A stretch of DNA of 37,391 nt from Candidatus Woesearchaeota archaeon (GTDB lineage Archaea; Nanobdellota; Nanobdellia; SCGC-AAA011-G17; GW2011-AR18): contig JAGVXZ010000025.1 of NCBI GenBank assembly GCA_018303515.1, forward strand, positions 1 through 37,391, in the 5' to 3' direction. The translations under genes and the position numbers were made by a program. Shown piece after piece: positions 12,639 through 21,856 of the stretch (position 1 is its first letter; each line of letters starts with the position of its first letter). Below the pieces are notes generated by a model. That model had not been told where the DNA came from. It did not search any database and saw nothing but the letters and a program-made list of their open reading frames with translations.

Positions 12639-15251
12639 TTAAGAACTAAGAAGCAATTCTTTAATATCTCTTTTATTGTTTAAAGAGATCTTAGCTAAAA
12701 CCATATTATGCATTCTTTGTAAGAACTCTTGTCTATCTTCTAATTTGATTATATCCATTACGCCTTGTAGTGCAATATTGAAAGCAAATGGGCTAGGGAT
12801 TTTAGTTTCAATTTCTTCAAACTCTAATTTTCCTTCTTCAATTAACTGAATCACTAACATTGCATTTATTATATCCATTTGATCTTCTAAGACTTCTCTC
12901 CTAGCTTCCTTAAGAATTACAAAATCCTCAGAGATTTCTCTTACTGTTTTTAATAATCTCATTGAATTAACTTGTTGCCTTCCTGCTCTTTTTTGTTTTC
13001 CCTTATAATTTCTTAAAATCATTAAAGATCTTCCCGCACAATGTCTAAATCTCCTTTTCAAAACTTCAGAGTTGTCAATCGCTTTATCCATTATTTTTCT
13101 TAGTTCTTTAGATTTTATTAAATCAATAACCTTCAATACCTGAACTCCTTTACTAATTCCCAAATAAAATCCATTATCATTAATTCCAATAGTTACTGCT
13201 TTTTTTTGAGTTTTAGAAATTGCATAAGCTATTGCCCTTGACAAGACATCATTTACTCTTCTTCCAAATAAAGAGTGGAATATTACCTTTTTATTTCCAT
13301 ACTCATCAATATAATTCTCAACTATTATTTTTTTATCCGATGGAATTATTTTCAAGTAAGCATACTGTTCTAAAAAGTATTTATATATTGCTTCGGCAGA
13401 ATTATCATCTAAATATAAATAATCATTAATAAAATCAATAATCTCTTTCTTATTAATATTATTCTCAAACTGATCTAACATCAACCTTCTAAATCTATTT
13501 ATTTCCATTGCCAAGTCAAAACTTAGAGGTAACATCTCTGAAAACCAAGATGGTACTGTAGGTTGTTTATCCGACGCAACAGAAACATTTGCTACCATTC
13601 CTCTTGCATGTTTAAACAAATAAGTCTTTCCACCCAATACAAATCTATCCCCTTTCTCTAATCTTTCTAAGAAACTTTCATCTATAGTTCCAATAGGATG
13701 GCCATCTACTTTTACTGTAATTCCTGACTGATCTGGTATAGTTCCAATATTAGTCATATAAAGAACCCTAGCTAACTTCCCTCTTTTTCCAATTTTACCT
13801 TCTTCCCTCCAGATTTTAGCATAAATATATCTCTCTTCTAAAGAAACAAAATCACCTGCTAAATATTTTAAAACTTCTTCAAAATCGCTCCTTTCTAAAT
13901 AAGAATAACAATAACTCTTTTTAATTAAGGAAAACATTTCTTCTTCATCCCATATTTTTTCTAATGCTAGTCCAAAGATCTGCTGTGATAAAACATCCAA
14001 TGCATTTTTCGGAATATGAATTCTATCTATTTTTTTTTCAATTCCTGATTTTAATAACAAAGAACATTCAACCAAATCATCCCTGTCTAATACAATTATT
14101 CTTCCTTTTGTAATTCCATGAAGTTTATGATTACTTCTTCCCATTCTTTGCAATGCTCTTGCAACTGACTTTGGACTTCCTAAACAAATTACTAGATTAA
14201 TAGAACCTATATCAATTCCTAATTCTAATGAGGTAGAACAACTAACAACCTTTATTTTCCCATCTTTCAATCTACTCTCCACATCAGTTCTATGTTCTTT
14301 ACTTAAACTTCCATGATGAGCTGCAACATTATCATCACCATATAATTTAGGAAATTTATCTTTTAATTTATGAATAACTCTTTCAGTTCCAGCTCTGGTG
14401 TTAGTAAAGATTAATGTAGTTTTATGTTCTTGCACTAGATCATTGATAGTTTTATACAAAGCATTTTGCATTTGTTCATAAGAACTATTAATTAAATCTT
14501 TAACTGGACAAACAACTTTCAAATCCATTTTCTTAAAATATTCAATATCAATTATCTTACAACTTCTTTCAGTTCCAACCAAACACTTTGCAACTTCTTC
14601 TAAAGGTGAAACCGTTGCACTTAACCCTATCCTTACCATGTAACCACATAAATTTTCTAACCTCTCCATACTCAAACTTAAATGTACCCCTCTTTTATTT
14701 TCAAACAAAGAATGTACTTCATCAGCAATAAACCACTGAACATTTTTTAAATTCTCACAAAATTTAACAGAAGAAAGTAAAATAGCTAAACTTTCAGGTG
14801 TTGTTATTAAAATATGCGGACTCTTTTTTAACATCTTAGATCTTTCAGTTGTAGTTGTATCACCAGTTCTTACAGCAATTCTAATTCCTAACTCTTTTCC
14901 ATAAAGTTTCTCTATTTCTTCTAAAGGTTCAATAAGATTTTTATATATATCAGCATTCAAAGCTTTTAATGGACTCACATATACACAATAAACTTGATCT
15001 TCTAATTCATTCCTAATTGATCTTTCAACTAATTCATTTAATATTGCTATGAAACCAGTTAAAGTTTTTCCACATCCTGTTGGAGCTGATACTAACACAT
15101 TTTGCCTATTATGAATTTCAGATACTGCAAATAACTGTGGTTTAGAAAAACTATCAAATTTACTAAAAAACCATTCTCTAACTAGTGGATTAAGTAAATC
15201 TTTTACTATTTCTTGATTATCAGCCTTCTGCTTATATCTTATTTGATCCAT
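12639..15251 (-). CDS. lhr: Lhr-type superfamily 2 DNA helicase (Lhr-core)
   Basis: The 870-residue enzyme unwinds nucleic acid with 3'-5' polarity in DNA repair. Motifs in order: FSKPQLFAV (Q-like, about 37), APTGCGKT (Walker A, about 56), VSPLKALN (Ia), TTPESL, DEVH (II, about 177), LSATVSP (III), NTRAGTE (IV), HHGSLSKEHR, STSLELGIDIG (V) and QRMGRSNH (VI). A winged-helix and the Lhr-specific domain fill the rest. The length matches archaeal Lhr-core. A COG1407 phosphoesterase lies nearby on the same strand, a known neighbourhood. GAGG about 7 bases before the ATG is a possible SD. Confidence 0.95.
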   Translation of the reverse strand: MDQIRYKQKADNQEIVKDLLNPLVREWFFSKFDSFSKPQLFAVSEIHNRQNVLVSAPTGCGKTLTGFIAILNELVERSIRNELEDQVYCVYVSPLKALNADIYKNLIEPLEEIEKLYGKELGIRIAVRTGDTTTTERSKMLKKSPHILITTPESLAILLSSVKFCENLKNVQWFIADEVHSLFENKRGVHLSLSMERLENLCGYMVRIGLSATVSPLEEVAKCLVGTERSCKIIDIEYFKKMDLKVVCPVKDLINSSYEQMQNALYKTINDLVQEHKTTLIFTNTRAGTERVIHKLKDKFPKLYGDDNVAAHHGSLSKEHRTDVESRLKDGKIKVVSCSTSLELGIDIGSINLVICLGSPKSVARALQRMGRSNHKLHGITKGRIIVLDRDDLVECSLLLKSGIEKKIDRIHIPKNALDVLSQQIFGLALEKIWDEEEMFSLIKKSYCYSYLERSDFEEVLKYLAGDFVSLEERYIYAKIWREEGKIGKRGKLARVLYMTNIGTIPDQSGITVKVDGHPIGTIDESFLERLEKGDRFVLGGKTYLFKHARGMVANVSVASDKQPTVPSWFSEMLPLSFDLAMEINRFRRLMLDQFENNINKKEIIDFINDYLYLDDNSAEAIYKYFLEQYAYLKIIPSDKKIIVENYIDEYGNKKVIFHSLFGRRVNDVLSRAIAYAISKTQKKAVTIGINDNGFYLGISKGVQVLKVIDLIKSKELRKIMDKAIDNSEVLKRRFRHCAGRSLMILRNYKGKQKRAGRQQVNSMRLLKTVREISEDFVILKEARREVLEDQMDIINAMLVIQLIEEGKLEFEEIETKIPSPFAFNIALQGVMDIIKLEDRQEFLQRMHNMVLAKISLNNKRDIKELLLSS

Positions 15252-15406
15252 TAATAAAACCTCAATAATAGCAAAACCAGAAACTTAAAAAGTCTTATGA
15301 GTAATTGTCAAGTGTGGTTATATCCTCTAATTAAAATGATTTATAGAAGGAAACCTTAAGGGACAAAAAAAGTAAATCTTAAAACTATTTACAAACTTAC
15401 AAAAGC

Positions 15407-16060
15407 ATGAAAAAATTATTCTGGGAAGACCCATACAGAACTGAATGTAAAGCAATAGTAACCGAAATAAAAGGAAATAAAATTAAAGTTAATCAATCAA
15501 TTTTCTACGCATTCTCGGGTGGTCAAGCATCAGACGAGGGTACAATTAATGGTATTAAAGTAAAAGAAGCAACTAAAGAAGGAGATAAAGAAGATATTAT
15601 AGACATTACTTACGAATTAGAAGAAGCACCAAACTTCAAAGTTGGAGAAGAAGTCGAAATTAAAATAAACAAAGAAAGAAGAGATAATTTAAGAAACTTA
15701 CATTCCGCAGCACATATATTATACTATATCACTATAGAAATTTTAGGTAAATTAAACATCGTAGGTTCTAATGTTTCTCCAGATAAAGCAAGAATGGATT
15801 TTCTTTACGAAAAACCTTTAACAGATAAAATCCCAATAATAGAAGATAGGATAAACAAGTTCATAGAAGAAGGACACGATATTATTATGAAACCTGATGA
15901 AAACAAATCGGATTTAAAGTGGTGGACATGTAATGATTGGAAAATGCCTTGTGGAGGAACACATGTTAAGAATTCTAAAGAGATTAGAAAAATAAAATTA
16001 AAAAGAAAGAACGTTGGTAAAGAAAAAGAAAGGATAGAAGTTACTTTTGCTTACTTATAA
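15407..16060 (+). CDS. alaX: Alanyl-tRNA editing protein AlaX
   Basis: The stand-alone editing enzyme hydrolyses mischarged Ser-tRNA(Ala) or Gly-tRNA(Ala). Its 217 residues contain FSGGQASDEG (36-45, editing-domain glycine motif) and the zinc site H99-x3-H103 (HSAAH) with C182 and H186 (CGGTH). The length suits the AlaX-M group rather than the shorter AlaX-S. A TTAAAACTATTT box centred near 15383 lies 24 bases before the ATG, consistent with a leaderless message. It is divergent from lhr and convergent with the superoxide dismutase. Confidence 0.92.
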   Translation: MKKLFWEDPYRTECKAIVTEIKGNKIKVNQSIFYAFSGGQASDEGTINGIKVKEATKEGDKEDIIDITYELEEAPNFKVGEEVEIKINKERRDNLRNLHSAAHILYYITIEILGKLNIVGSNVSPDKARMDFLYEKPLTDKIPIIEDRINKFIEEGHDIIMKPDENKSDLKWWTCNDWKMPCGGTHVKNSKEIRKIKLKRKNVGKEKERIEVTFAYL

Positions 16061-16109
16061 AAAAATTTTACATAAAACAAACCTATCACTCCAAACAATA
16101 AACTTGAAA

Positions 16110-16670
16110 TTAAAATCTACTAGAAACAACATCCCAATCAATTGCATCTATAAAAGATTTAATGTAAGAAGCTCTATCCATACCATAATCAAGAATAAAA
16201 GCATGTTCAAACACATCCATAACTAATAAAGGAACACATCCACTCAAATGCCCAACATCATGTTCATTAATCCATGTATTAAATATTCTATCTCCTTTTT
16301 TATCATAAACCATTATTACCCATCCAATACCTCTTAATTTTCCACAAGAAATAAAATCCTCTTCACATTTTTCTAGAGAACCAAAATCTTCATTTAATTT
16401 TTCCATTAATTTTAAATTTTTAAGCTCTTTTTTTTCTTTAGTAATATTTTCAAAATATAATTCATGTAATCTCATTCCATTAAATTCCCACCCAAACCTT
16501 CTTTTCAGCTCGGCCCATTCTGGTGTTCCAGATTCAATTGATTTTAACTTTTCAATTAATAAATTTGTATTTTTCACATAACCATTATACAACCCAAAAT
16601 GTGTTTCTAATAATTTATTGCTAAAACCAGATGTCCCTAAAATTTTACTATAATCTTTAGTAGTATACAT
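16110..16670 (-). CDS. sod: Superoxide dismutase, Fe/Mn family
   Basis: The enzyme turns superoxide into peroxide and oxygen. The four metal ligands are visible: H24 (ETHFGLYNGYV), H69 (MRLHELYFENI), D152 and H156 (VMDVFEHAF). GIGWVIMVYD (about 114-123) is the usual core strand. At 186 residues it is slightly shorter than bacterial forms. The metal cannot be decided from sequence alone. A GTTATAAAC box centred at 16697 is 27 bases before the ATG. It sits among peroxiredoxins, Ogg2 and thioredoxin genes, giving this microbe a broad oxidative-stress set. Confidence 0.94.
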   Translation of the reverse strand: MYTTKDYSKILGTSGFSNKLLETHFGLYNGYVKNTNLLIEKLKSIESGTPEWAELKRRFGWEFNGMRLHELYFENITKEKKELKNLKLMEKLNEDFGSLEKCEEDFISCGKLRGIGWVIMVYDKKGDRIFNTWINEHDVGHLSGCVPLLVMDVFEHAFILDYGMDRASYIKSFIDAIDWDVVSSRF

Positions 16671-16727
16671 ATAAATTTTAAAATTAACAATTGTTTATAA
16701 CCTTTATTGTTATTGGAAATTTAAGAT

Positions 16728-17372
16728 TTAGATTGATTTAGAAAGCCTATCAAATAATTCCTTTTTAATTAGGATTTTCTCCTTAAGTCTTTGCATGGTT
16801 TCTTCTAAATCTAGAATAATCCTTTTATCACCATGATTACCTTGCCAAATTGCTTCATCCACAATTAATCCCCAATTAATATTGTTCTCTTTTTCAATTA
16901 TGTTAAGTATATCATCAAAATCTTTTTCTCTGTTTGTTACAGACTTTAAAAGAATAATATCTTCTTTTGATAAAACCATTACACTTAAAGTGTTTTCTTT
17001 CATAATAAAATCAAACCTTCCGTAAGTCCTTTCTGTCATAGCTTTACTTAATTTTGTAAGAAAAATATTTCTTACAAAAATATAAAATCTTTCATCACCT
17101 TTGGTATATATCTCTGGTTTATTTTTGTCTTTTTGATGTTTTTCTGAATAAATCGTAACTAAACTTGTCTTTGAGTACCCCAATTCTTTCAATGCACTAA
17201 CAAATTCACTTTTAGATCTTTCATCTTCAAAAATAATATCCACATCTTTAGTAGCGCCTTTGTAACCATAATACATCATCGCATTTCCACCAAAAGCATA
17301 ACATTTTATGTCTTTCTTCAAATATGCACTGATAAGTTTAAACAAACTAGTCATATCTTCTAAACTTATCAT
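16728..17372 (-). CDS. Nucleotidyltransferase-fold protein, putative toxin (AbiEii/DUF6036-like)
   Basis: The 214-residue protein has the nucleotidyltransferase core FGGNAMMYYG then KDVDIIFED (about 27-50), i.e. GG-x-DxD. A KEDIILLKS segment and a helical end follow. Proteins of this type act as toxins in AbiE-like or MenT-like pairs, adding nucleotides to tRNA or other targets, though some are house enzymes. The ATG overlaps by 4 bases the stop of a winged-helix gene that would be the antitoxin and repressor. The DxD pair and glycines look intact, so activity is plausible. The pairing is inferred from architecture. Confidence 0.8.
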   Translation of the reverse strand: MISLEDMTSLFKLISAYLKKDIKCYAFGGNAMMYYGYKGATKDVDIIFEDERSKSEFVSALKELGYSKTSLVTIYSEKHQKDKNKPEIYTKGDERFYIFVRNIFLTKLSKAMTERTYGRFDFIMKENTLSVMVLSKEDIILLKSVTNREKDFDDILNIIEKENNINWGLIVDEAIWQGNHGDKRIILDLEETMQRLKEKILIKKELFDRLSKSI

Positions 17373-17992
17373 TTTAATTCCTCTAAGTCTTGCTTAGAAA
17401 ATGGAATTATAATATTCCACTCTCTCTCAACTTTCTTTGCAATTTCGCTATTAGTTTTCAAATCCTTTAAGATAATTTTCTTTTTTGTCATCTCTTTTTT
17501 CAAACTTATTCTAATATTTGAAGGCATTTTTCTAGTCCTTATAAAATTTCTACTTACATCATATAATGCACCAAGTTCTCTTTCAACATTTTTAGATTTT
17601 GCAATTTTATGGAGTTTTGTCCAATTTCTTATATGGTTAAATAAATACAAACTAGAAAATATTATCCTAAAATTTCTTGTTAGGATTGCATCGACAAGAG
17701 CATTTTCAACACTATACTTCCCAAAAATCTCATGTTTAAAAGTGGGGGCAAGTTTAAATTTAGAATATTTATTAATTATATCAAAAAGGTTCTTTTCACC
17801 TTTGACAAACTTTTTTTGACTTATCGTATAGATCCTCTTTTGTTTACCTCCACCTTGTGTTTTAAGGTATCCTTCTCCTCTTAGTTTACTTATTATATTT
17901 GCAGCTGTTCCTTGTTTGACTTTTAATGCGCTTGCAATTGTCTCGATTGTTTGTTTTCCTTCCAACCTTTTAACTAAATTTCCCCTTTCCAT
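17369..17992 (-). CDS. Winged-helix protein, putative antitoxin/repressor of the nucleotidyltransferase
   Basis: The 207-residue protein has an N-terminal winged helix (about 5-60: TIETIASALKVKQGTAANIISKL style) and a longer basic, helical C-terminal domain without a family I recognise. It precedes and overlaps the nucleotidyltransferase gene, as antitoxins of the AbiEi type do. I place the start at the ATG at 17992, because the TTTATATATCT box (18011-18021) is centred about 25 bases upstream; an in-frame ATG at 18004 would be only about 12 bases from it. Inverted repeats around that box suggest autorepression. Confidence 0.78.
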   Translation of the reverse strand: MERGNLVKRLEGKQTIETIASALKVKQGTAANIISKLRGEGYLKTQGGGKQKRIYTISQKKFVKGEKNLFDIINKYSKFKLAPTFKHEIFGKYSVENALVDAILTRNFRIIFSSLYLFNHIRNWTKLHKIAKSKNVERELGALYDVSRNFIRTRKMPSNIRISLKKEMTKKKIILKDLKTNSEIAKKVEREWNIIIPFSKQDLEELK

Positions 17993-18006
17993 AGGGTTAA
18001 GCATAC

Positions 18007-18051
18007 AAACAGATATATAAATGTTCTGTTTATGGGATGAAGTTATATCCC
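18007..18051. promoter_or_regulatory. TATA box framed by inverted repeats (putative toxin-antitoxin operator)
   Basis: AAACAG (18007-18012) and CTGTTT (18026-18031) are exact inverted repeats framing the minus-strand TATA box TTTATATATCT. A second pair, GGGAT and ATCCC, lies at 18034-18038 and 18047-18051. This is the layout of an autoregulated promoter, with the winged-helix protein as the likely ligand. Confidence 0.5.
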
Positions 18052-18134
18052 TTAAGTTAGATGAGCCATAATTTCTAAAGGTTTAAAATCTTCAATTTTG
18101 TGTAACTTAACATCTTTTTGAATTTTTTTTAAAC

Positions 18135-18713
18135 TTAGATTTTTCCAACTAAATCTAATCCAGGTTTCAAGGTTTTACTTCCTGGTTTCCATGAGGCAGG
18201 ACAAACTTCTCCATCATGCTCACGAACAAATTTAGCAGCTTGTAATTTACGTAACAATTCATCAGCACTTCTTCCTATGGAATTATCATGTAATTCATAA
18301 CATTTCAAAATTCCATCTGGATCAATAATAAAACTTCCACGTAAAGATAGTCCTTCACCTTCAATATAAGTTCCAAATTGTTTACACAATTTTCCAGTTG
18401 GATCTGCTAACATGGGATATTTTATCTTTTTAATAGACTCTGAATTATCATGCCAAGCCTTATGTACAAAAACAGTATCAGTACTTACAGATAATAACTC
18501 AGCCCCTTCACTTTGAAACTCCTTATATTTATTAGCTAATTCAACTAATTCAGTTGGACAAATAAAAGTAAAATCTGCCGGATAAAAAACTAAACATACC
18601 CATTTTCCTTTATAAGAACTTAACTTAATTTTCTTAACTTCTTCATTATGATACGCCTGAACTTCAATATCTTCAATTTTGTCCCCAATTTTTACAATCT
18701 TATAATCTTCCAT
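18135..18713 (-). CDS. ahpC: Peroxiredoxin AhpC, typical 2-Cys type
   Basis: The 192-residue peroxidase detoxifies hydrogen peroxide and organic peroxides. The peroxidatic cysteine is C52 in FYPADFTFICPTEL and the resolving one is near 171 in GEVCPASWKPG. The reductant is probably the thioredoxin encoded at 35650, since no AhpF is seen. The ATG at 18713 is preferred over an upstream TTG because GATATAAATAAA (18731-18742) lies about 24 bases before it. The length matches bacterial and archaeal AhpC. Confidence 0.95.
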   Translation of the reverse strand: MEDYKIVKIGDKIEDIEVQAYHNEEVKKIKLSSYKGKWVCLVFYPADFTFICPTELVELANKYKEFQSEGAELLSVSTDTVFVHKAWHDNSESIKKIKYPMLADPTGKLCKQFGTYIEGEGLSLRGSFIIDPDGILKCYELHDNSIGRSADELLRKLQAAKFVREHDGEVCPASWKPGSKTLKPGLDLVGKI

Positions 18714-18808
18714 AAACAAAAGAGAATTAATTTATTTATATCTTTTATTGTATTTTAGTTTTACTTAATTTCAAAGGGTATATTAATCTATTGTAACTTA
18801 ACAAATTT

Positions 18809-19462
18809 ATGTTTTCAGATTCACCTTTAGATCACATTGAAACATGGATATTTGATATAAATGGGACTTTAATTTATAACCCCTTTTATTATATTAAAGC
18901 AACTTTTAGTTTCGTTTTCTTACAAATGAACCTAGAAATTCCTGAGGACCCTTTATTAAAAAGAATTTGGTTCTCAAATCACAGAAATGAGTTGATTAAA
19001 GGATTAGAAGTTGATCCAGATATATTTTGGGGTTTATTTAATAAAGTTACTAAGGATAGGTGGGGTTTAGAAAACAGTTCTCAACCTTATGCTGATAGTA
19101 TTGTTCTTGACGAATTATTTGCCAAAGGTAAAAAAATTGCTGCATTCACAAACGCACCTTTATCTAGGGCAAAAATAGAAACTAGTTTAGCCTCACCCAA
19201 TTTTAATGGAAATATTTTATCTGCATATGAATATGGTACTTTAAAACCTAAACCAGATGGACTTTTATATTTAATGGAAAAAATGGGAGCAAAACCAAAT
19301 ACAACCGCTTATGTTGGGAATGGTGATGAAGATATTCAGTGTGGTAATGAAGCTAGAGTAACTACCGTAAGGATTTATAGAAATGAACATTCAATTACTA
19401 GATGTGGAGAAGATTTCACAATAGATTCTTTATTTGAATTAAGAAAACTTTCAGGATTATAG
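18809..19462 (+). CDS. HAD-superfamily hydrolase with DxN variant of motif I
   Basis: The 217-residue protein has HAD motif I as FDINGTL (about 16-22), motif II AAFTNAP (about 110), motif III lysine in KPKPDG (about 150), and motif IV YVGNGDEDIQCG (about 170). Such enzymes are usually phosphatases of small phosphorylated metabolites. Here the second Asp of DxD, the general acid, is Asn; the nucleophile Asp is kept. This could shift the activity or slow hydrolysis. A TATATTAAT box near 18783 is 26 bases before the ATG. The substrate cannot be told from sequence. Confidence 0.85.
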   Translation: MFSDSPLDHIETWIFDINGTLIYNPFYYIKATFSFVFLQMNLEIPEDPLLKRIWFSNHRNELIKGLEVDPDIFWGLFNKVTKDRWGLENSSQPYADSIVLDELFAKGKKIAAFTNAPLSRAKIETSLASPNFNGNILSAYEYGTLKPKPDGLLYLMEKMGAKPNTTAYVGNGDEDIQCGNEARVTTVRIYRNEHSITRCGEDFTIDSLFELRKLSGL

Positions 19463-19464
19463 TT

Positions 19465-19761
19465 TTAACTAGGAGCATATCTACACTTTCCAAATCTACA
19501 TCTAGCATTTCCTGGGCATGCAATATACTCAAAATCCGCAGCACCATTATTACATACTGCTTCTTTCACTCTTCTTGTTGTTACACACTCATCTTCAAAT
19601 TTATAAATCAAACCAGAATCAGAAAAAATAACTTCCCCTCTGGTAAATTCATCTAAACCATCACTATCTTCACAAACATTAAAATCATCTACGACTTTTC
19701 CAGTATTAACACAAGCTGTAATTAAAAAGAATAAAACTATTAATATCATAACTATTTTCAT
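19465..19761 (-). CDS. Cys-rich lipoprotein, hypothetical
   Basis: The 98-residue protein has a lipoprotein signal with lipobox LITAC (C17). The mature part has six more cysteines spread as in a small disulfide-bonded domain, ending in CPGNARCRFGKCRY. It is probably exported and anchored to the membrane. Similar short Cys-rich exported proteins are common in DPANN-type genomes, but I recognise no family. A GTTTAAATACATT box centred near 19789 supports the ATG. It converges with the HAD gene, 2 bases apart. Confidence 0.72.
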   Translation of the reverse strand: MKIVMILIVLFFLITACVNTGKVVDDFNVCEDSDGLDEFTRGEVIFSDSGLIYKFEDECVTTRRVKEAVCNNGAADFEYIACPGNARCRFGKCRYAPS

Positions 19762-19838
19762 AAAATAAATTTAGTTTCAAATGTATTTAAACCTTTTTAT
19801 GAATTAAAAATTATTCATCTATATATTCTTTCAATTTA

Positions 19839-20336
19839 TCAAGCAATTTTCCTCATACTAATTTTATTCTTCTCTTCCAAACTCATTTCAGCAAAAGTTT
19901 TACTGAAATCAGAAGGCTGGAATATAGAGTCCCATCCAAAACCATTTTCACCTCTGGGTAAAACAATTTTTCCTTCAATTACACCTTCAAAATACTTAAT
20001 ATTTTCACCATCAGTATAACCAATAGTACATTTAGCCCAAGCTTTATTGTTTCCATATTTAGAAACGAGTTCACTTAACCCACTATACCCAATACTCTTT
20101 CCAAACCACTTAATTAAAGTTCCAGGCAATCCATTCAAACATTCAATTTCAAGTGTAATATCGTCGACAATAAGTTTGCCTTTAACTTTTTTCATTGCCT
20201 CTTTTAATTTATGTTCGATAACTTCTTTAGAACTTAAACTTTGGATTTCCTCAAGTTCAATCTCATAACCCTTTATTAAAGGAAATATTTCTTGTGCTTC
20301 CATTAATTTTTCTTTATTGCCTGTTAAAAATTTCAT
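19839..20336 (-). CDS. rdgB: Non-canonical purine NTP pyrophosphatase (Ham1/RdgB), C-terminus altered by a frameshift
   Basis: The enzyme clears dITP, ITP and XTP from the nucleotide pool. The family start FLTGNKEKLMEA (substrate-binding TGNxxK) is intact, as are IVDDITLEIECLNGLPG and FGWDSIF. The frame ends early after ISMRKIA (165 residues). The next reading frame continues as LDKLKEYIDE to a stop at 19811, and one base fewer in the A4 run (19847-19850) would join them. So the last 12 or so residues are lost, or there is a sequencing error. The family SHR is SMR here. Its start overlaps the guaB stop by 4 bases; both act on inosine-type nucleotides. Confidence 0.88.
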   Translation of the reverse strand: MKFLTGNKEKLMEAQEIFPLIKGYEIELEEIQSLSSKEVIEHKLKEAMKKVKGKLIVDDITLEIECLNGLPGTLIKWFGKSIGYSGLSELVSKYGNNKAWAKCTIGYTDGENIKYFEGVIEGKIVLPRGENGFGWDSIFQPSDFSKTFAEMSLEEKNKISMRKIA

Positions 20337-21802
20337 ATTAACTCTACATCATGTGGTTTACTCTCTTGCCAAGATGCTGGACTTATTCTTACAAATTCAG
20401 CTTTCTTCCAGAAATCTTCAATAGTATAGGCACCAGTATAACTCATTCCAGATTTAAGTCCTTTAACTAATGGTTTAATTAATTCCTCTGCTGTCCCAGT
20501 ATAATGTACTAATGCTTCCACCCCTTCTGGATTATATTCCACATCAACATCTTCTCCCATTTTTTGATTTCTAGTCATGTTTGCTCCGAAACTTGCACTA
20601 CCCCTATAAATCTTATACTTCCTTCCGTTTCTCATTATTGTAATTCCTGGACTTTCAGCAGTGCCAGCTAAAGATCTATTTCTCATTACAGTACTTGCAC
20701 CAGCACCAATTGCTTTTGCAATATTACCTGCCATTCCTCCAATTCCTCCATCAGCCATAACTGGCACATTATATTCATGACCTATTCTTGAACAGTCTAA
20801 CACAGCAGTAAACTGTGGAACACCAGCACCAGCAACTAACCTTGTGGTACAAATTGCTCCACTACCAATTCCTATCTTAACACAATCCGCTCCTGCAGAA
20901 ATAAGGTCTTGTGTAGCAAGTGCAGTAGCAACATTACCAACAATCAATTCAGTTTCAAATCTTTTTTTAATTTGTTTTGTTGCATTTATTGCTAATTTAT
21001 TGTGGCCATGTGCAACATCAATAAGAATACAATCACAACCTGAATTTAATAATGCCTCAGTCCTTTCTAAATAATCTCTCTTAACACCAACAGCAGCTCC
21101 AACCAACAATCTTCCTTTTTTGTCTTTAGAGGCCAAAGGATACTTGTCTCTATTTTCAATATCTTTTGAAGTTATTAATCCAAAAATATTTCCTTCCTCA
21201 TCAACTAAAGGTAATTTTTCTATTCTGTATTTTTGTAATATTCCCCTTGCAGCTTCCGTCCCAGTTCCAATAGGTGCAGTTATTGGATTTTTAGTCATTA
21301 TTTCTTTTACTGCAACCCTCTCATCATCAATAAATTTAATATCTCTATTACTTAAAATTCCAACTAATTTTTCATATTCATCTACAACTAACAACCCATG
21401 TATTTCCTGTTTTAACATTAATGACTTAGCATCATGTAAACTCTGATTTTCACTTATAATAAATGGTCTTTCAATAATTACAGACTCGGCCCTTTTAACT
21501 TTAAGAACTTCGTTAGCTTGATCCTCTATTTTCATGTACCTATGTATTATTCCAATTCCACCTATCCTTGCCATTGAAATTGCCATTTTACTTTCAGTTA
21601 CAGTATCCATGTTACCTGATACAAATGGGATTTTCAATCTAATTTTTTTTGTAAGTTGTGCAGAAACATTAACCTCATTTCTTGAATTAATTTCAGAATA
21701 TTGTGGAACAAGTAAAACATCATTATAAGTTAAACCCATACCTGGTAAAATCTTAGGTTTTTGTATCATTTCATAATCAAGATCTAACCTCTCTTTTTCC
21801 AT
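20333..21802 (-). CDS. guaB: Inosine-5'-monophosphate dehydrogenase
   Basis: The enzyme oxidises IMP to XMP with NAD, the key step of GMP synthesis. The 489-residue protein has the barrel start TYNDVLLVPQYS, then two CBS domains (about 95-215). The catalytic loop GSGAICTTRLVAG has the active-site Cys. Further on come DGGI, MRNRSLAGTAESPG and the flap region RGSASFGANMTRNQ. It is full length for the family. A GGTTTTAATTG box centred near 21831 is 28 bases before the ATG. The downstream Ham1-type pyrophosphatase gene is coupled by a 4-base overlap. Confidence 0.96.
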   Translation of the reverse strand: MEKERLDLDYEMIQKPKILPGMGLTYNDVLLVPQYSEINSRNEVNVSAQLTKKIRLKIPFVSGNMDTVTESKMAISMARIGGIGIIHRYMKIEDQANEVLKVKRAESVIIERPFIISENQSLHDAKSLMLKQEIHGLLVVDEYEKLVGILSNRDIKFIDDERVAVKEIMTKNPITAPIGTGTEAARGILQKYRIEKLPLVDEEGNIFGLITSKDIENRDKYPLASKDKKGRLLVGAAVGVKRDYLERTEALLNSGCDCILIDVAHGHNKLAINATKQIKKRFETELIVGNVATALATQDLISAGADCVKIGIGSGAICTTRLVAGAGVPQFTAVLDCSRIGHEYNVPVMADGGIGGMAGNIAKAIGAGASTVMRNRSLAGTAESPGITIMRNGRKYKIYRGSASFGANMTRNQKMGEDVDVEYNPEGVEALVHYTGTAEELIKPLVKGLKSGMSYTGAYTIEDFWKKAEFVRISPASWQESKPHDVELI

Positions 21803-21856
21803 AAAATAAACCCCCAGACAGACAATTAAAACCTTCTTAATAAGGATTTCTGTAAT

